Shown here: positions 24,682 to 33,600 of the stretch, piece after piece | Layout: the number at the start of each line of letters is the position of its first letter | Numbering within the stretch: the stretch's first letter is position 1 | Assembly (NCBI RefSeq): GCF_947503465.1 | Contig: NZ_CANNDN010000001.1 | Coordinates: 1,798,001-1,862,000 of the forward strand | Length of the DNA stretch: 64,000 nucleotides | Reading direction: 5' to 3' | From: an uncultured Tateyamaria sp. | GTDB taxonomy: Bacteria; Pseudomonadota; Alphaproteobacteria; Rhodobacterales; Rhodobacteraceae | The notes under the pieces: model-generated | Told to the model about the DNA's origin: nothing | The model's input: only the letters and a program-made list of their open reading frames with translations | Databases searched by the model: none | Position numbers and translations under genes: made by a program

Positions 24682-25533
24682 ATGGCAAGAGGCGAGCAGT
24701 CCAGCGCATCAGACGCATTTTTGCGTGTTCTCAGGGGGTTATTGCGCCCTCTGGTGCGCACGATGATCGCCCGTGGGCTGACGGCACCCGTCATCTACAG
24801 CCTGCTGAAACGGGTCTATGTCGAAGTGGCCGAAGACTTGTTTCGCCTTGATGACAAACCTTTGACTGACAGCCGCATTGCCATGTTGACGGGCGTGCAC
24901 CGCAAGGACATCCGCACCTTCCGTGCGGAAGACGACGGTTCGCGGCAGACCCGCCGGAAAAGCACCTTGCTGGCCACGGTCATCGGTCAATGGACGTCCG
25001 CGCCGGACTTCACGGATGGAACTGCGCCCATTCCACTGCCTCGGCAATCGGACACGGGGCCGGATTTCGAATCCCTCGTCCGGTCGGTCAGCCGCGATGT
25101 GCGCCCCCGCACCGTCCTTGATGAACTGCTGAATGCCGGGCTGGTGTCCGAAACATCCGATGGTGTGCTGGAACTGCGGCCCGAAGCGGTGGTGGGCACC
25201 GGCGACACTGGAGGCAAGGAGGCGTTCTTTGCCGCCAATGTGGGGGATCACCTGGCCGCGGCAACCGAAAACCTGCTGGCCGACACGCCGCCCTTCTTTG
25301 AACGCGCGGTGTTTTACAACCAACTCCCACCCGAGGCGTTGGACCAGATCGAGGCTGCAGCCCGCACCAAGGCACAAACCCTGCTTGAGGATCTGAACCG
25401 ACAGTCCAGCGCGCTGCACCGTGACAATGCGGATACGGATGGTCCTCGACAACGCTACCGGCTGGGCATCTATTTCTATCGCGAAGACACCGCTGCCGAT
25501 GCAAAGACAGAAGAAGAGGCCCCGGACACGTGA
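24682..25533 (+). CDS. DUF6502 family protein (helix-turn-helix-like N-terminus)
   Basis: A 283-residue protein matching DUF6502: [38 protein letters not shown], then [21 protein letters not shown], which reads like a helix-turn-helix. The remainder contains [21 protein letters not shown] and a C-terminal [16 protein letters not shown] coiled region. It may regulate its own divergent promoter; this is inference. The neighbouring lipoprotein gene starts inside its stop codon, so the pair is one operon. The start at 24682 skips an upstream frame that runs through a palindrome. Confidence 0.8.
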   Translation: MARGEQSSASDAFLRVLRGLLRPLVRTMIARGLTAPVIYSLLKRVYVEVAEDLFRLDDKPLTDSRIAMLTGVHRKDIRTFRAEDDGSRQTRRKSTLLATVIGQWTSAPDFTDGTAPIPLPRQSDTGPDFESLVRSVSRDVRPRTVLDELLNAGLVSETSDGVLELRPEAVVGTGDTGGKEAFFAANVGDHLAAATENLLADTPPFFERAVFYNQLPPEALDQIEAAARTKAQTLLEDLNRQSSALHRDNADTDGPRQRYRLGIYFYREDTAADAKTEEEAPDT

Positions 25534-26501
25534 CACAGCTGACCAAACGGCACATGCTTGGGCTCTTGGGCGGCACCGCTTTGACGGCATGTGCCCCGGC
25601 CATTCCGTCTGCGCAACTGGGCGATGACCCGTTCGAAGGTGGAATAGGCGGGACCGGCATCGTGGGTCTGATGACCGGCAGCGGCAGCGTTCTGATCAAC
25701 GGCCTGCGGGTCGAGGTGACGCCTGCAACCCGCATCTTTGCAGCCAATAACCGGGTCAGCGACAGTGTGCTGGTGCCGGGGCGCACCCTGACCCTGTTGG
25801 CCCGCGCGCGGCTGGGCCGGTTCGAGGCGCGGCGGATCGACATCGATGATCCACTGACCGGCGTTCTTCTGCGGCAGGGGCCCGGATACTCGGTCAACAG
25901 CACGCCCGTTCCGGGCCTGTCAGATGCGGCCGCCCGCCGTGTGGGTGAACGGGTGACCGTCAGTGGCCTGTGGCAGGCGGATGGCACGGTGCGCAACAGC
26001 CTCTTGCAATCGGCGGTGTCTGATGTGGATGTCGTGTCGGGCGTTCTTGCAGGATCAAGCGCAGACGGATGGCGTGTCGGCCGGACACCGATCACGCCCC
26101 CAAATGGACAAAGCCTGATCGCAGGCCAGTTCGTGGTCGCCAAGGGGCAGTTCACCCATGGCACGTTGCAGGTCACCACATTGCGCTTCGGGCGGTTCCG
26201 CGAGGGGGGCAATACCCTGCGGCAGCTTGCGGTTGAAGGATATCTTGAAACCGTGGACACCGCACCCGGCTTCCGCCTGGCCGGTTTGGGCCACAGTTTT
26301 GACCAGCGCCTGCAACTGGGCGGTTTCGCACAGGACCGCGCCATCTATTTCGGGCCCTACACCGGACGCTTTGTGGCCCGCCGCGCCGTGCTGGTGCCCG
26401 ACGCCCAGGGCCAGCGCGCGTCGCTCTTGCGCCCGGCAGACGGGAAAAACAGCGCCGCAGCCCTGTCCGGGGATCGCGCCCGCACCGTCCCGACGCGGTA
26501 A
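25530..26501 (+). CDS. DUF5666-type lipoprotein
   Basis: A 323-residue protein starting with GTG at 25530, overlapping the previous stop (GTGA). It has a lipoprotein signal (KRHMLGLLGGTALTAC), then several OB-like repeats: GTGIVGLMTGSGSVLINGLRVEVTPATRI, and VGERVTVSGLWQADGTV, a pattern typical of DUF5666 domains. Probably sits in the envelope. Function unknown. The DUF6502-DUF5666 pairing recurs in Rhodobacterales as I recall. Confidence 0.78.
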   Translation: MTQLTKRHMLGLLGGTALTACAPAIPSAQLGDDPFEGGIGGTGIVGLMTGSGSVLINGLRVEVTPATRIFAANNRVSDSVLVPGRTLTLLARARLGRFEARRIDIDDPLTGVLLRQGPGYSVNSTPVPGLSDAAARRVGERVTVSGLWQADGTVRNSLLQSAVSDVDVVSGVLAGSSADGWRVGRTPITPPNGQSLIAGQFVVAKGQFTHGTLQVTTLRFGRFREGGNTLRQLAVEGYLETVDTAPGFRLAGLGHSFDQRLQLGGFAQDRAIYFGPYTGRFVARRAVLVPDAQGQRASLLRPADGKNSAAALSGDRARTVPTR

Positions 26502-26504
26502 CGC

Positions 26505-27374
26505 TCAGGACGTGAACATCGGCCGCCGCGCCACGATCCAGTCGCAAATGAAATCGACAAAGGCTCGCACCCGCGCGCTGTGGCGCAGATCACCGTGCAA
26601 CAAAATCCAGATGCCGCGGCCCGGCCCCACGGGCACATCGGGCACGCGCACAAGTTTCGGATGCGTGTCCGCAAGAAAGGCAGGCACCCACGCCATGCCA
26701 AGGCCCGCAGCCGCCGCTTCGGCCTGCATGAAAATCTCGGGCAGGGTGTGGCGCGGCGTGGCCTTGGGCAGGGGCGTTTGCGCAATCCAGGTGTCGTCTC
26801 CACCCCACCCGATCCAATGGGCACCCGCCCCTTGCGACGCGGTCAGATCGGGATGGTCGGCAATGTAATCCGGCGTGGCAAACGCCGCGTTGACGTAATC
26901 CACGACCCGGCGGCCCACCAGATCCTCGTCAATGCTGTTGGCCGCGCGCACGGACACATCCGCCTCCTGCCGCGACAGGTCCGAAATCCGGTTCGTCGCC
27001 ACCACATCGATGCGAATGTCTGGGTAGAGTGCCGTGAACTCCGCCAGCACCGCCACAAAGAACCGGTGCCCGAAGGACGGCGGCAGGCTGACACGCACCG
27101 TCCCGCTGGGGACAGAGTCGAGCCCCGTCAACCGGCGCTGCACCTCCAGCATCCGGCGCTCCATCTCTTCGGCATGGGGCAACAGCAGCTCGCCGGGTTG
27201 GGTCAGGGTCAACCCCCGCGCAGACCGGTCGAACAGGCGCGTGCCCAGGCTCTGCTCTGCCCCCTGTAACGCACGCGCCACTGTTGCATGGTTCACGCGC
27301 AGATCGCTGGCCGCCCCCCGCAGGCTGCCCGCCCGATGGATCGCCAACAGAATGCGCATCTGGTCCCAGTTCAT
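26505..27374 (-). CDS. LysR-family transcriptional regulator
   Basis: A 289-residue regulator: helix-turn-helix MNWDQMRILLAIHRAGSLRGAASDLRVNHATVARALQGAEQSLG, then a substrate-binding domain from about residue 90. It ends tail to tail with the DUF5666 gene and is divergent from egtB, so it may control the ergothioneine genes, but nothing shows this directly. ATG 27374 has GGGGG upstream; another ATG at 27386 is possible. Confidence 0.88.
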   Translation of the reverse strand: MNWDQMRILLAIHRAGSLRGAASDLRVNHATVARALQGAEQSLGTRLFDRSARGLTLTQPGELLLPHAEEMERRMLEVQRRLTGLDSVPSGTVRVSLPPSFGHRFFVAVLAEFTALYPDIRIDVVATNRISDLSRQEADVSVRAANSIDEDLVGRRVVDYVNAAFATPDYIADHPDLTASQGAGAHWIGWGGDDTWIAQTPLPKATPRHTLPEIFMQAEAAAAGLGMAWVPAFLADTHPKLVRVPDVPVGPGRGIWILLHGDLRHSARVRAFVDFICDWIVARRPMFTS

Positions 27375-27557
27375 CGACGCCCCCATACCACGGATCGTTT
27401 GCGATCCACCTTGTCTGACTATTCGCTGCATCGCACCAATTTTCGGCGCGCTACACTTTCGCGTGTGCCCCTGTGGTCTGACCCTGTTCCGAACCCACAT
27501 CGTTAGGGGCGCACATGCCATCTTGGTCCTCGTCCCGCCCCAAGGAGATTTCCCCCC

Positions 27558-28820
27558 ATGCCTGCCCTTTCCGCCTCCCTCGCGCCAAACGAGGCCCTGG
27601 ACCTGTTTTCACGCACCCGCGCGCGCACCAATGCGCTTGCCGCCCCGTTGTCGGCCGAAGACATGATGCTGCAAAGCATGGAAGACGCCTCGCCCGCGAA
27701 ATGGCACCTCGCGCACACCACCTGGTTTTTCGAGGAATTCATCCTGAAACCCCGTGTGCCGGACTATGCCTCCCCGGATGACAGGTTCGCGGTCCTGTTC
27801 AACTCGTATTACGTGCAAGCCGGGCCGCGGCACGCGCGGGACAAACGCGGGCTCGTATCGCGGCCCGGCGTGGATGATGTGTCTGCCTACCGCGCCCATG
27901 TCGAAGACAGCCTTGCCGATCTGCTGACCGCCAACCGCGACGACAGCGACGACATCGCAGGCCTCGTCGAACTGGGGTGCCATCACGAGATGCAGCACCA
28001 GGAACTGCTGGTCACGGACCTCCTGCACGGGCTCAGCTTCAATCCGCTGCTGCCTGTCTACAAGGACCCCGAACCGCTGCCTGTCACGGCCCAGGTCCCC
28101 CTGACCTACAGCCGCCACGACGGTGGGCTGGTCGAGATCGGGCATGATGATCCGGGCTTTGCATATGATTGCGAAGGGCCGCGGCACAAGACCTATCTCA
28201 ACCCTTTCGACATTGCCGACCGGCCCGTGACCAACCGCGACTGGATCGAATTCATGAATGACGGCGGCTATGGCGACACGCGGCTCTGGCTGATGGAAGG
28301 ACATGCCGTCGCACAGCGCGAAGACTGGGCGCATCCACTTTATTGGTGGCAACAGGACGGACAGTGGTGGACCTATACGCTGCGTGGACCGCAACCTGTC
28401 GCGCTCGATGCGCCCGTGGTGCATGTCAGCTATTACGAGGCGGACGCCTTTGCCCGCTGGGCCGGGGGCCGCCTGCCGACCGAGGCGGAACACGAGCTTG
28501 CCTTTCGGGACACGGCGATCCGTGGCAACCTGATGGGGGACGCACAGAACACCGGCGCGCTGCGTCCCCTGCCCGGCCCCGGCATCTGGGGAGACGTTTG
28601 GGAATGGACCGCGTCCGACTTTGCCCCCTATCCCGGCTTTCGCCCCCCCGAGGGGGCCTTGGGCGAATACAATGGCAAGTTCATGGTGAACCAGCGGGTG
28701 CTGCGGGGCGGATCCTGCGCAACCCCGCGCGAACAGATGCGCGCGACGTACCGAACCTTCTTCTACCCGCACCAACGCTGGCAGATGCTGGGGCTGCGCC
28801 TGGCGCGGGACGTGTCGTGA
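27558..28820 (+). CDS. egtB: Ergothioneine synthesis sulfoxide synthase EgtB
   Basis: A 420-residue non-heme iron enzyme that joins trimethylhistidine (hercynine) to a thiol using oxygen. The N-terminal DinB-like helical domain carries the iron ligands His50 (KWHLAHTTWFFEEF) and the HHEMQHQELL pair (about 139-143); the C-terminal FGE/sulfatase-type domain carries GGRLPTEAEHELAFR, WEWTASDFAPY and the closing LRGGSCATPREQMRATYRTFFYP. Its partner egtD follows with one-base overlap (TGATG). Confidence 0.95.
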   Translation: MPALSASLAPNEALDLFSRTRARTNALAAPLSAEDMMLQSMEDASPAKWHLAHTTWFFEEFILKPRVPDYASPDDRFAVLFNSYYVQAGPRHARDKRGLVSRPGVDDVSAYRAHVEDSLADLLTANRDDSDDIAGLVELGCHHEMQHQELLVTDLLHGLSFNPLLPVYKDPEPLPVTAQVPLTYSRHDGGLVEIGHDDPGFAYDCEGPRHKTYLNPFDIADRPVTNRDWIEFMNDGGYGDTRLWLMEGHAVAQREDWAHPLYWWQQDGQWWTYTLRGPQPVALDAPVVHVSYYEADAFARWAGGRLPTEAEHELAFRDTAIRGNLMGDAQNTGALRPLPGPGIWGDVWEWTASDFAPYPGFRPPEGALGEYNGKFMVNQRVLRGGSCATPREQMRATYRTFFYPHQRWQMLGLRLARDVS

Positions 28821-29788
28821 TGGATGGCACCCTGCAACTGCCCGCCACATCGCCATCGGACACCGATGCGCTGATTGCCGATGCGCTGGCGGGACTGACG
28901 CAACCGGAAAAGTCGCTCAGCCCGAAATGGCTCTATGATCATCGCGGCAGCGCCTTGTTTGAACAGATCACGACGCTGCCCGAATACTACCCCACCCGGA
29001 CCGAGGCAGGCATCCTGCGCGACAATGCAGCCGCGCTTGCCGCTTTGGTCCCGCAGGGCGGTGCCCTGGTCGAACTGGGCTCGGGCGCGTCGGTCAAGAC
29101 ACGCACGGTGCTGGACGCCGGTGCCCATTTCGGTGCGTATGTGCCCATCGACATCTCGCGCGACTTTCTGTTCGAGACGTCAGACGATTTGCGCCTGCGC
29201 TATCCGACACTCGACATCCTGCCGGTGGTGGCGGACTTCACCCGACCTGTGGACCTCCCGACCAGCCTGGAGCAGACGGCCAAGGTCGCATTTTTTCCCG
29301 GCTCGACCATTGGCAACCTCGTGCCCGAACGGGCGCAGGCGCTGCTGGCCGGGGTCCGGGCATGGACGGACACACGCGCCTTCATCCTTGGCGTCGACCT
29401 GGTCAAGGACACGCGCGATCTGGTTGCCGCCTACGACGATGCACAGGGCGTCACGGCAACCTTCATCACCAACATCCTTGAACGTCTGAACCGCGAGGCG
29501 GGGGCGGATTTCGATCTGGATGCATTCGCCTATCGGGCCAGTTGGGACCCCGATCTGGCCCGGATCGACATGCACCTTGTCTCCCGCCGCGCGCAATCCG
29601 TGTCGCTGGGCGGACAGGTGGTCGCCTTTGCAGCAGGCGAACCCATCCACATCAGTGCTGCGCGCAAATATACGGCCGACAGTCTTGCGACCATGGCGGC
29701 GCAGGCGGGCTGGTCCGTGGCGACCCGGTTCACGGATGGGCAAGAACGGTTTGCCGTTGCCGTCCTGACCCCGGATCCGGCGGCCTAG
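28820..29788 (+). CDS. egtD: Histidine N-alpha-methyltransferase EgtD
   Basis: A 322-residue SAM-dependent methyltransferase that adds three methyl groups to histidine, giving hercynine. Family features: SLSPKWLYDHRGSALFEQITTLPEYYPTRTE at the start, the SAM motif ALVELGSGASVKTR, YVPIDISRDFL and FFPGSTIGN. No egtA, egtC or egtE is present; the EgtB type that uses cysteine directly needs fewer partners. ATG 28820 overlaps the egtB stop. The 3' end overlaps the convergent LysR gene by 4 nt. Confidence 0.95.
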   Translation: MDGTLQLPATSPSDTDALIADALAGLTQPEKSLSPKWLYDHRGSALFEQITTLPEYYPTRTEAGILRDNAAALAALVPQGGALVELGSGASVKTRTVLDAGAHFGAYVPIDISRDFLFETSDDLRLRYPTLDILPVVADFTRPVDLPTSLEQTAKVAFFPGSTIGNLVPERAQALLAGVRAWTDTRAFILGVDLVKDTRDLVAAYDDAQGVTATFITNILERLNREAGADFDLDAFAYRASWDPDLARIDMHLVSRRAQSVSLGGQVVAFAAGEPIHISAARKYTADSLATMAAQAGWSVATRFTDGQERFAVAVLTPDPAA

Positions 29789-30681
29789 TTCAAGACGGAC
29801 ACCGCCCGCAACCGGTCCTTGGCGAAATCGACAAAGGCGCGCACCTTCGCGGGTGCGCGACGCCCTTCCACATGCACCAGGTGGATGGGCAGCGGGTCGG
29901 GCTCGAACTCTTCCAGGACGGTCTGCAATGTCCCGTCCACCAGGTCCGGACCCACCTGATAGGACAGCACACGCACCAGCCCCCAACCTTGCCTGGCCAC
30001 TGCGATCGCGGCGGCCACGCTGCTCATGCTCAGCCGCGGGCGCACCCGGACCGCGTGTTGCTGGTCGCGACCAAACCGCCAATCCGTGACCGGACTGACC
30101 CGACCGGCCGAAACGATGCGATGACCCTTTAGGTCCGCCGGGACCTGCGGCGTGCCTGCCCGCGCAAGATAGCCAGGCGTGGCGCACACGATCCGGCGCA
30201 CCTGCCCAACGCGCACCGCAGACAGGCCCGACGACGGCAACGCGCCCAGCCGAACAGCCACATCAAACCCTTCTTCGACCATGTTCACGATGCGGTCGAC
30301 CATCACCACATCGGCCCGCACATCCGGATAGGTATCAAGGAATTCAGTCAACACCGGCGCCACGTAGATTCGCCCGAATTCATTGGAACAGGTGATACGC
30401 AACTGTCCCACCGGGGTGATCGCTGCACCGGCCGCCGCCTCGTCCGCGGCCTGCAATTGGGCCAGCACGTGGCGCGCGTCTTCAAGATAGGTCTGCCCGA
30501 CATCGGTCAGGCGCACACGCCGTGTGGTCCGCGTGAACAGGCGCGCGCCCAGCCGGTCCTCCAGCGCATTCACACCGCGCGTTGCAGACGGCGCGCTCAG
30601 CCCCACCGCGCGCGCACCGGCGGCAAAGCTCTCGGCCTCGGCGACGGCAACGAAGACCTGCAGGCTTTGCAACCTGTCCAT
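29785..30681 (-). CDS. LysR-family transcriptional regulator
   Basis: A 298-residue regulator, with [48 protein letters not shown] and a ligand-binding domain containing [16 protein letters not shown]. It is divergent from the DUF1348-GST-oxidoreductase operon (119-bp AT-rich gap) and probably controls it, as LysR proteins often do for divergent neighbours. Confidence 0.9.
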   Translation of the reverse strand: MDRLQSLQVFVAVAEAESFAAGARAVGLSAPSATRGVNALEDRLGARLFTRTTRRVRLTDVGQTYLEDARHVLAQLQAADEAAAGAAITPVGQLRITCSNEFGRIYVAPVLTEFLDTYPDVRADVVMVDRIVNMVEEGFDVAVRLGALPSSGLSAVRVGQVRRIVCATPGYLARAGTPQVPADLKGHRIVSAGRVSPVTDWRFGRDQQHAVRVRPRLSMSSVAAAIAVARQGWGLVRVLSYQVGPDLVDGTLQTVLEEFEPDPLPIHLVHVEGRRAPAKVRAFVDFAKDRLRAVSVLN

Positions 30682-30800
30682 CGCACCTATTACCTCCAAT
30701 TTTCAAAATAATAACTTTTACATTCAGCATATTCATTCGTTTTGCAAGGCAATCTAAGTCTTCCCTACAAGGAAAATTCGGACCGCAAGAAGGCCAAGCC
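30682..30800. promoter_or_regulatory. AT-rich divergent promoter region with LysR-type dyads
   Basis: The 119-bp gap between the LysR gene and the DUF1348 gene is clearly more AT-rich than its surroundings. It contains ATTTT-C-AAAAT (30699-30709) and an ATTCAGCATATTCAT run; several T-N11-A matches can be drawn, so the actual LysR site is not certain. Confidence 0.4.
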
Positions 30801-31277
30801 ATGACTGATACCGACCAACGCCCGCCCCTGCCGCCCTTCACCGCCGACACCGCAGCAACCAAGGTGCGTCTGGCCGAAGATGGCTGGAACAGCCGCGATC
30901 CGACGCGGGTCGCGTTGGCTTACACACCCGACAGCCGATGGCGCAACCGTGCCGAATTCATCACGGGTCGGGCCGAGATCGCGGCCTTTCTGACCCGCAA
31001 GTGGGCCCGGGAACTCGACTACCGCCTGATCAAGGACATGTGGGCCTTTGACGGTGCCCGCATCGCCGTCCGTTATGCCTATGAATACCACGACGACAGC
31101 GGCACCTGGTACCGCGCCTATGGCAACGAAAACTGGGAATTCGATGCAGACGGTCTGATGGCCCACCGCCACGCCAGCATCAACGAACACCCCATTGCCG
31201 AGGCAGACCGCAAGTTCCACTGGCCCCTGGGCCGCCGCCCCGACGATCACCCCTCGCTCAGCGACTTCGGCTTTTGA
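30801..31277 (+). CDS. DUF1348 NTF2-like protein
   Basis: A 158-residue protein with the DUF1348 pattern: [60 protein letters not shown], and RRHASIN-type [10 protein letters not shown], closing [13 protein letters not shown]. The NTF2-like fold suggests a small enzyme or binding protein. It begins the operon opposite the LysR gene. Confidence 0.88.
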   Translation: MTDTDQRPPLPPFTADTAATKVRLAEDGWNSRDPTRVALAYTPDSRWRNRAEFITGRAEIAAFLTRKWARELDYRLIKDMWAFDGARIAVRYAYEYHDDSGTWYRAYGNENWEFDADGLMAHRHASINEHPIAEADRKFHWPLGRRPDDHPSLSDFGF

Positions 31278-31298
31278 CCTCAAGAAAGGACCACGCCA

Positions 31299-31925
31299 AT
31301 GACTGCCCCCATCAAACTTTACCGCAACCCGAAATCCGGCCACTGCCACCGGGTCGAACTCATGATGTCGTTTCTGGACGTGCCCTATGAAACAGTTGAT
31401 CTGGACATGGCGAACGGCGCGCACAAGGCCCCGGACTACCTCAAGCTCAGCCCGCTGGGCCAGGTGCCTGCCATCGACGACAACGGCACCGTTCTGTCGG
31501 ATTCGAATGGCATCCTTGCCTACCTCGTCGGCACCTATGGCGATGACGCCAAGTGGACCGGCAAGACACCGGTTGAGAAGGCGCACATCCAGCGCTGGCT
31601 GTCCATCGCCGCGGGCGAGATCGCGTCCGGCCCGGCGGCCGCGCGGCTGGTCACGGTGTTTGGCGCAGGCCTCGACCATGCAGCGGCACAGGCCCGGGCA
31701 CACGCCCTGTTCAAGGTCATGGATACCGCGTTGCAGGATCGCACATACCTGGTCGGGGAGCGCCTCACCGTCGCCGACGTCGCGGCCTACAGCTACACGG
31801 CGCACGCACCCGAAGGCGGGGTCAGCCTGGCGCCCTACCCGCGCATCCGGACCTGGATCACCCGGATCGAAGGTCAGCCGAATTTTGTCGGCATGGCTCG
31901 GTCCCCTGTCCCCGACGCCGCCTGA
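31299..31925 (+). CDS. Glutathione S-transferase family protein
   Basis: A 208-residue GST. The N-terminal thioredoxin-like domain (IKLYRNPKSGHCHRVELMMSFL...LSPLGQVPAIDDNGTVLSDSNGILAYL) contains the cis-Pro VPAI and the glutathione-binding DSN; the C-terminal helical domain has YLVGERLTVADVAAYSYTAHAP. It lies second in the DUF1348 operon, 21 nt after it. Confidence 0.92.
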   Translation: MTAPIKLYRNPKSGHCHRVELMMSFLDVPYETVDLDMANGAHKAPDYLKLSPLGQVPAIDDNGTVLSDSNGILAYLVGTYGDDAKWTGKTPVEKAHIQRWLSIAAGEIASGPAAARLVTVFGAGLDHAAAQARAHALFKVMDTALQDRTYLVGERLTVADVAAYSYTAHAPEGGVSLAPYPRIRTWITRIEGQPNFVGMARSPVPDAA

Positions 31926-31953
31926 ACCGGCCCCCACGCAAAAGGACACCCCG

Positions 31954-33585
31954 ATGCCAGACGCAGCTTCCCCCTTTCACGCAGGCGAGATTAAGGCGCA
32001 GCGGCGCGCGGGAAAGCCTGATGTGCCCACATGGGCATCGGGGTTCATTCGGCCTTTCATGCCCGACCAGCACCGCGCCTTTTTCGAACAGCTTCCCTTT
32101 CTGGTGCTGGCCGGGGCGGATGCCGATGGATGGCCATGGGCGACCCTGCTGGACGGCCCCGACGGATTTGTGCAGTCCCCGGACCCCGGCACCCTGACAG
32201 TAAGCGCGGCACCCGACGATCAGGATCCCCTGGCGGATGCCTTCGCCGCGGGAACCGACATCGGCATGCTGGGCATCGAACTGGAAACGCGCCGTCGCAA
32301 TCGCATGAACGGTTATCTCCGCAGACGCGGCGCAGGCCTTGTCATCGAGGTCAGCCAGAGCTTTGGCAATTGCCCCCAATACATCCACGAACGCACCTGG
32401 CAGCGTGTCCCCGCGGGGACAACCATGCGGGCAACACGCACGAAAACGCTGAATGATGCGCAGATCGCGCGTATTCGGGCGGCAGATACGATGTTTGTCA
32501 GCACCGGACACCATGACGGGACCAGAAACGCATCGAATGGCCATGATGCGTCACACCGGGGTGGCGCACCCGGTTTTGTACAGGTCGTGGACGCCGCCCA
32601 TCTGCGTATTCCGGATTATGCAGGCAACAATTTCTTCAACACCATCGGCAACCTGATGGAAAATCCGCGCATCGGACTTGTCTTTGTCGACTTTGACACG
32701 GGTGGCCTCTTGCATCTGACAGGACGGGCATCCATCGACTGGACGCCCATCCGTGGCGACGACCCAAATGCCTTGCGCATGATCAATGTCGCGGTCGAAG
32801 CGGTGCTGGAACGGCCCGCTGCCCTGTCCCTGCGATGGCACACGGACAAAAGTGCCGATCTGGACCTGATCGTGACGGACAAGATCGCGGAAAGCGCTGA
32901 CATCACATCATTCCACCTGGCCGCGCCCGACGGCAGGCCGCTGCCTCGGTTCGAGCCGGGCCAGCACCTGCCCGTCCTGCTGGACATTCCCGGCCAGTCT
33001 GACGTGACACGCCGCAGTTATTCGCTGTCTGGTGCACCCGGTGCGGATCACTACCGCCTCAGCATCAAGCGCGAGGGGCTGGGCCTTGCATCCCGGCACC
33101 TGCACGACACCGTCCAGGTCGGCGACAGCGTACGTGCCCGTTCGCCATCGGGCAACTTTGTCATGCCCCGCAGCACTTGCCCCCTTGTCCTCGTCAGCGC
33201 TGGCGTGGGTCTGACGCCGATGGTGGCCGCGCTGCATGCGTTGGCCACAGACGGCTCTGACCGGCCGGTCTGGTTTGTACATGGCGCACGGAATCGCGCC
33301 CAACACGCCCTGGCATCAGAGGTGAACACATTGGTGCGCAATCGCCCCAACCTGACGCGGCGCATCCTGTACAGCCAGCCCGGTCCCACGGACATACGAG
33401 GCACTGATTTTGACGGCACAGGTCGCATCACGACCGACACGCTGATGGACCTGAATGCAGGAAGCGATGCGCATTACATGCTTTGCGGGCCTGCGCCCTT
33501 TCTGTCGGATCTGCGCACAGGGTTGGAGGCCGCGGGCGTACCCGACGCACATATCCATTTCGAGACCTTCGGGCCCACGGGCTGA
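31954..33585 (+). CDS. PNPOx-like flavin protein fused to ferredoxin-NAD(P)H reductase domains
   Basis: A 543-residue two-part protein. Residues about 40-310 are a pyridoxamine-phosphate-oxidase-like FMN barrel (GADADGWPWATLLDGPDGF, NFFNTIGNLMENPRIGLVFVDF). Residues about 320-543 are an FAD/NAD(P)-binding reductase: RRSYSLSGAP, LVSAGVGLTPMVAALHAL, HYMLCGPAPFLSDL. Related fusions generally end with a 2Fe-2S ferredoxin domain; this one stops right after FETFG and the convergent gene begins 15 nt later. The start is ATG 31954, 28 nt past the GST gene. Its substrate is unknown. Confidence 0.87.
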   Translation: MPDAASPFHAGEIKAQRRAGKPDVPTWASGFIRPFMPDQHRAFFEQLPFLVLAGADADGWPWATLLDGPDGFVQSPDPGTLTVSAAPDDQDPLADAFAAGTDIGMLGIELETRRRNRMNGYLRRRGAGLVIEVSQSFGNCPQYIHERTWQRVPAGTTMRATRTKTLNDAQIARIRAADTMFVSTGHHDGTRNASNGHDASHRGGAPGFVQVVDAAHLRIPDYAGNNFFNTIGNLMENPRIGLVFVDFDTGGLLHLTGRASIDWTPIRGDDPNALRMINVAVEAVLERPAALSLRWHTDKSADLDLIVTDKIAESADITSFHLAAPDGRPLPRFEPGQHLPVLLDIPGQSDVTRRSYSLSGAPGADHYRLSIKREGLGLASRHLHDTVQVGDSVRARSPSGNFVMPRSTCPLVLVSAGVGLTPMVAALHALATDGSDRPVWFVHGARNRAQHALASEVNTLVRNRPNLTRRILYSQPGPTDIRGTDFDGTGRITTDTLMDLNAGSDAHYMLCGPAPFLSDLRTGLEAAGVPDAHIHFETFGPTG

Positions 33586-33600
33586 CCCGCGCGCACAGGG

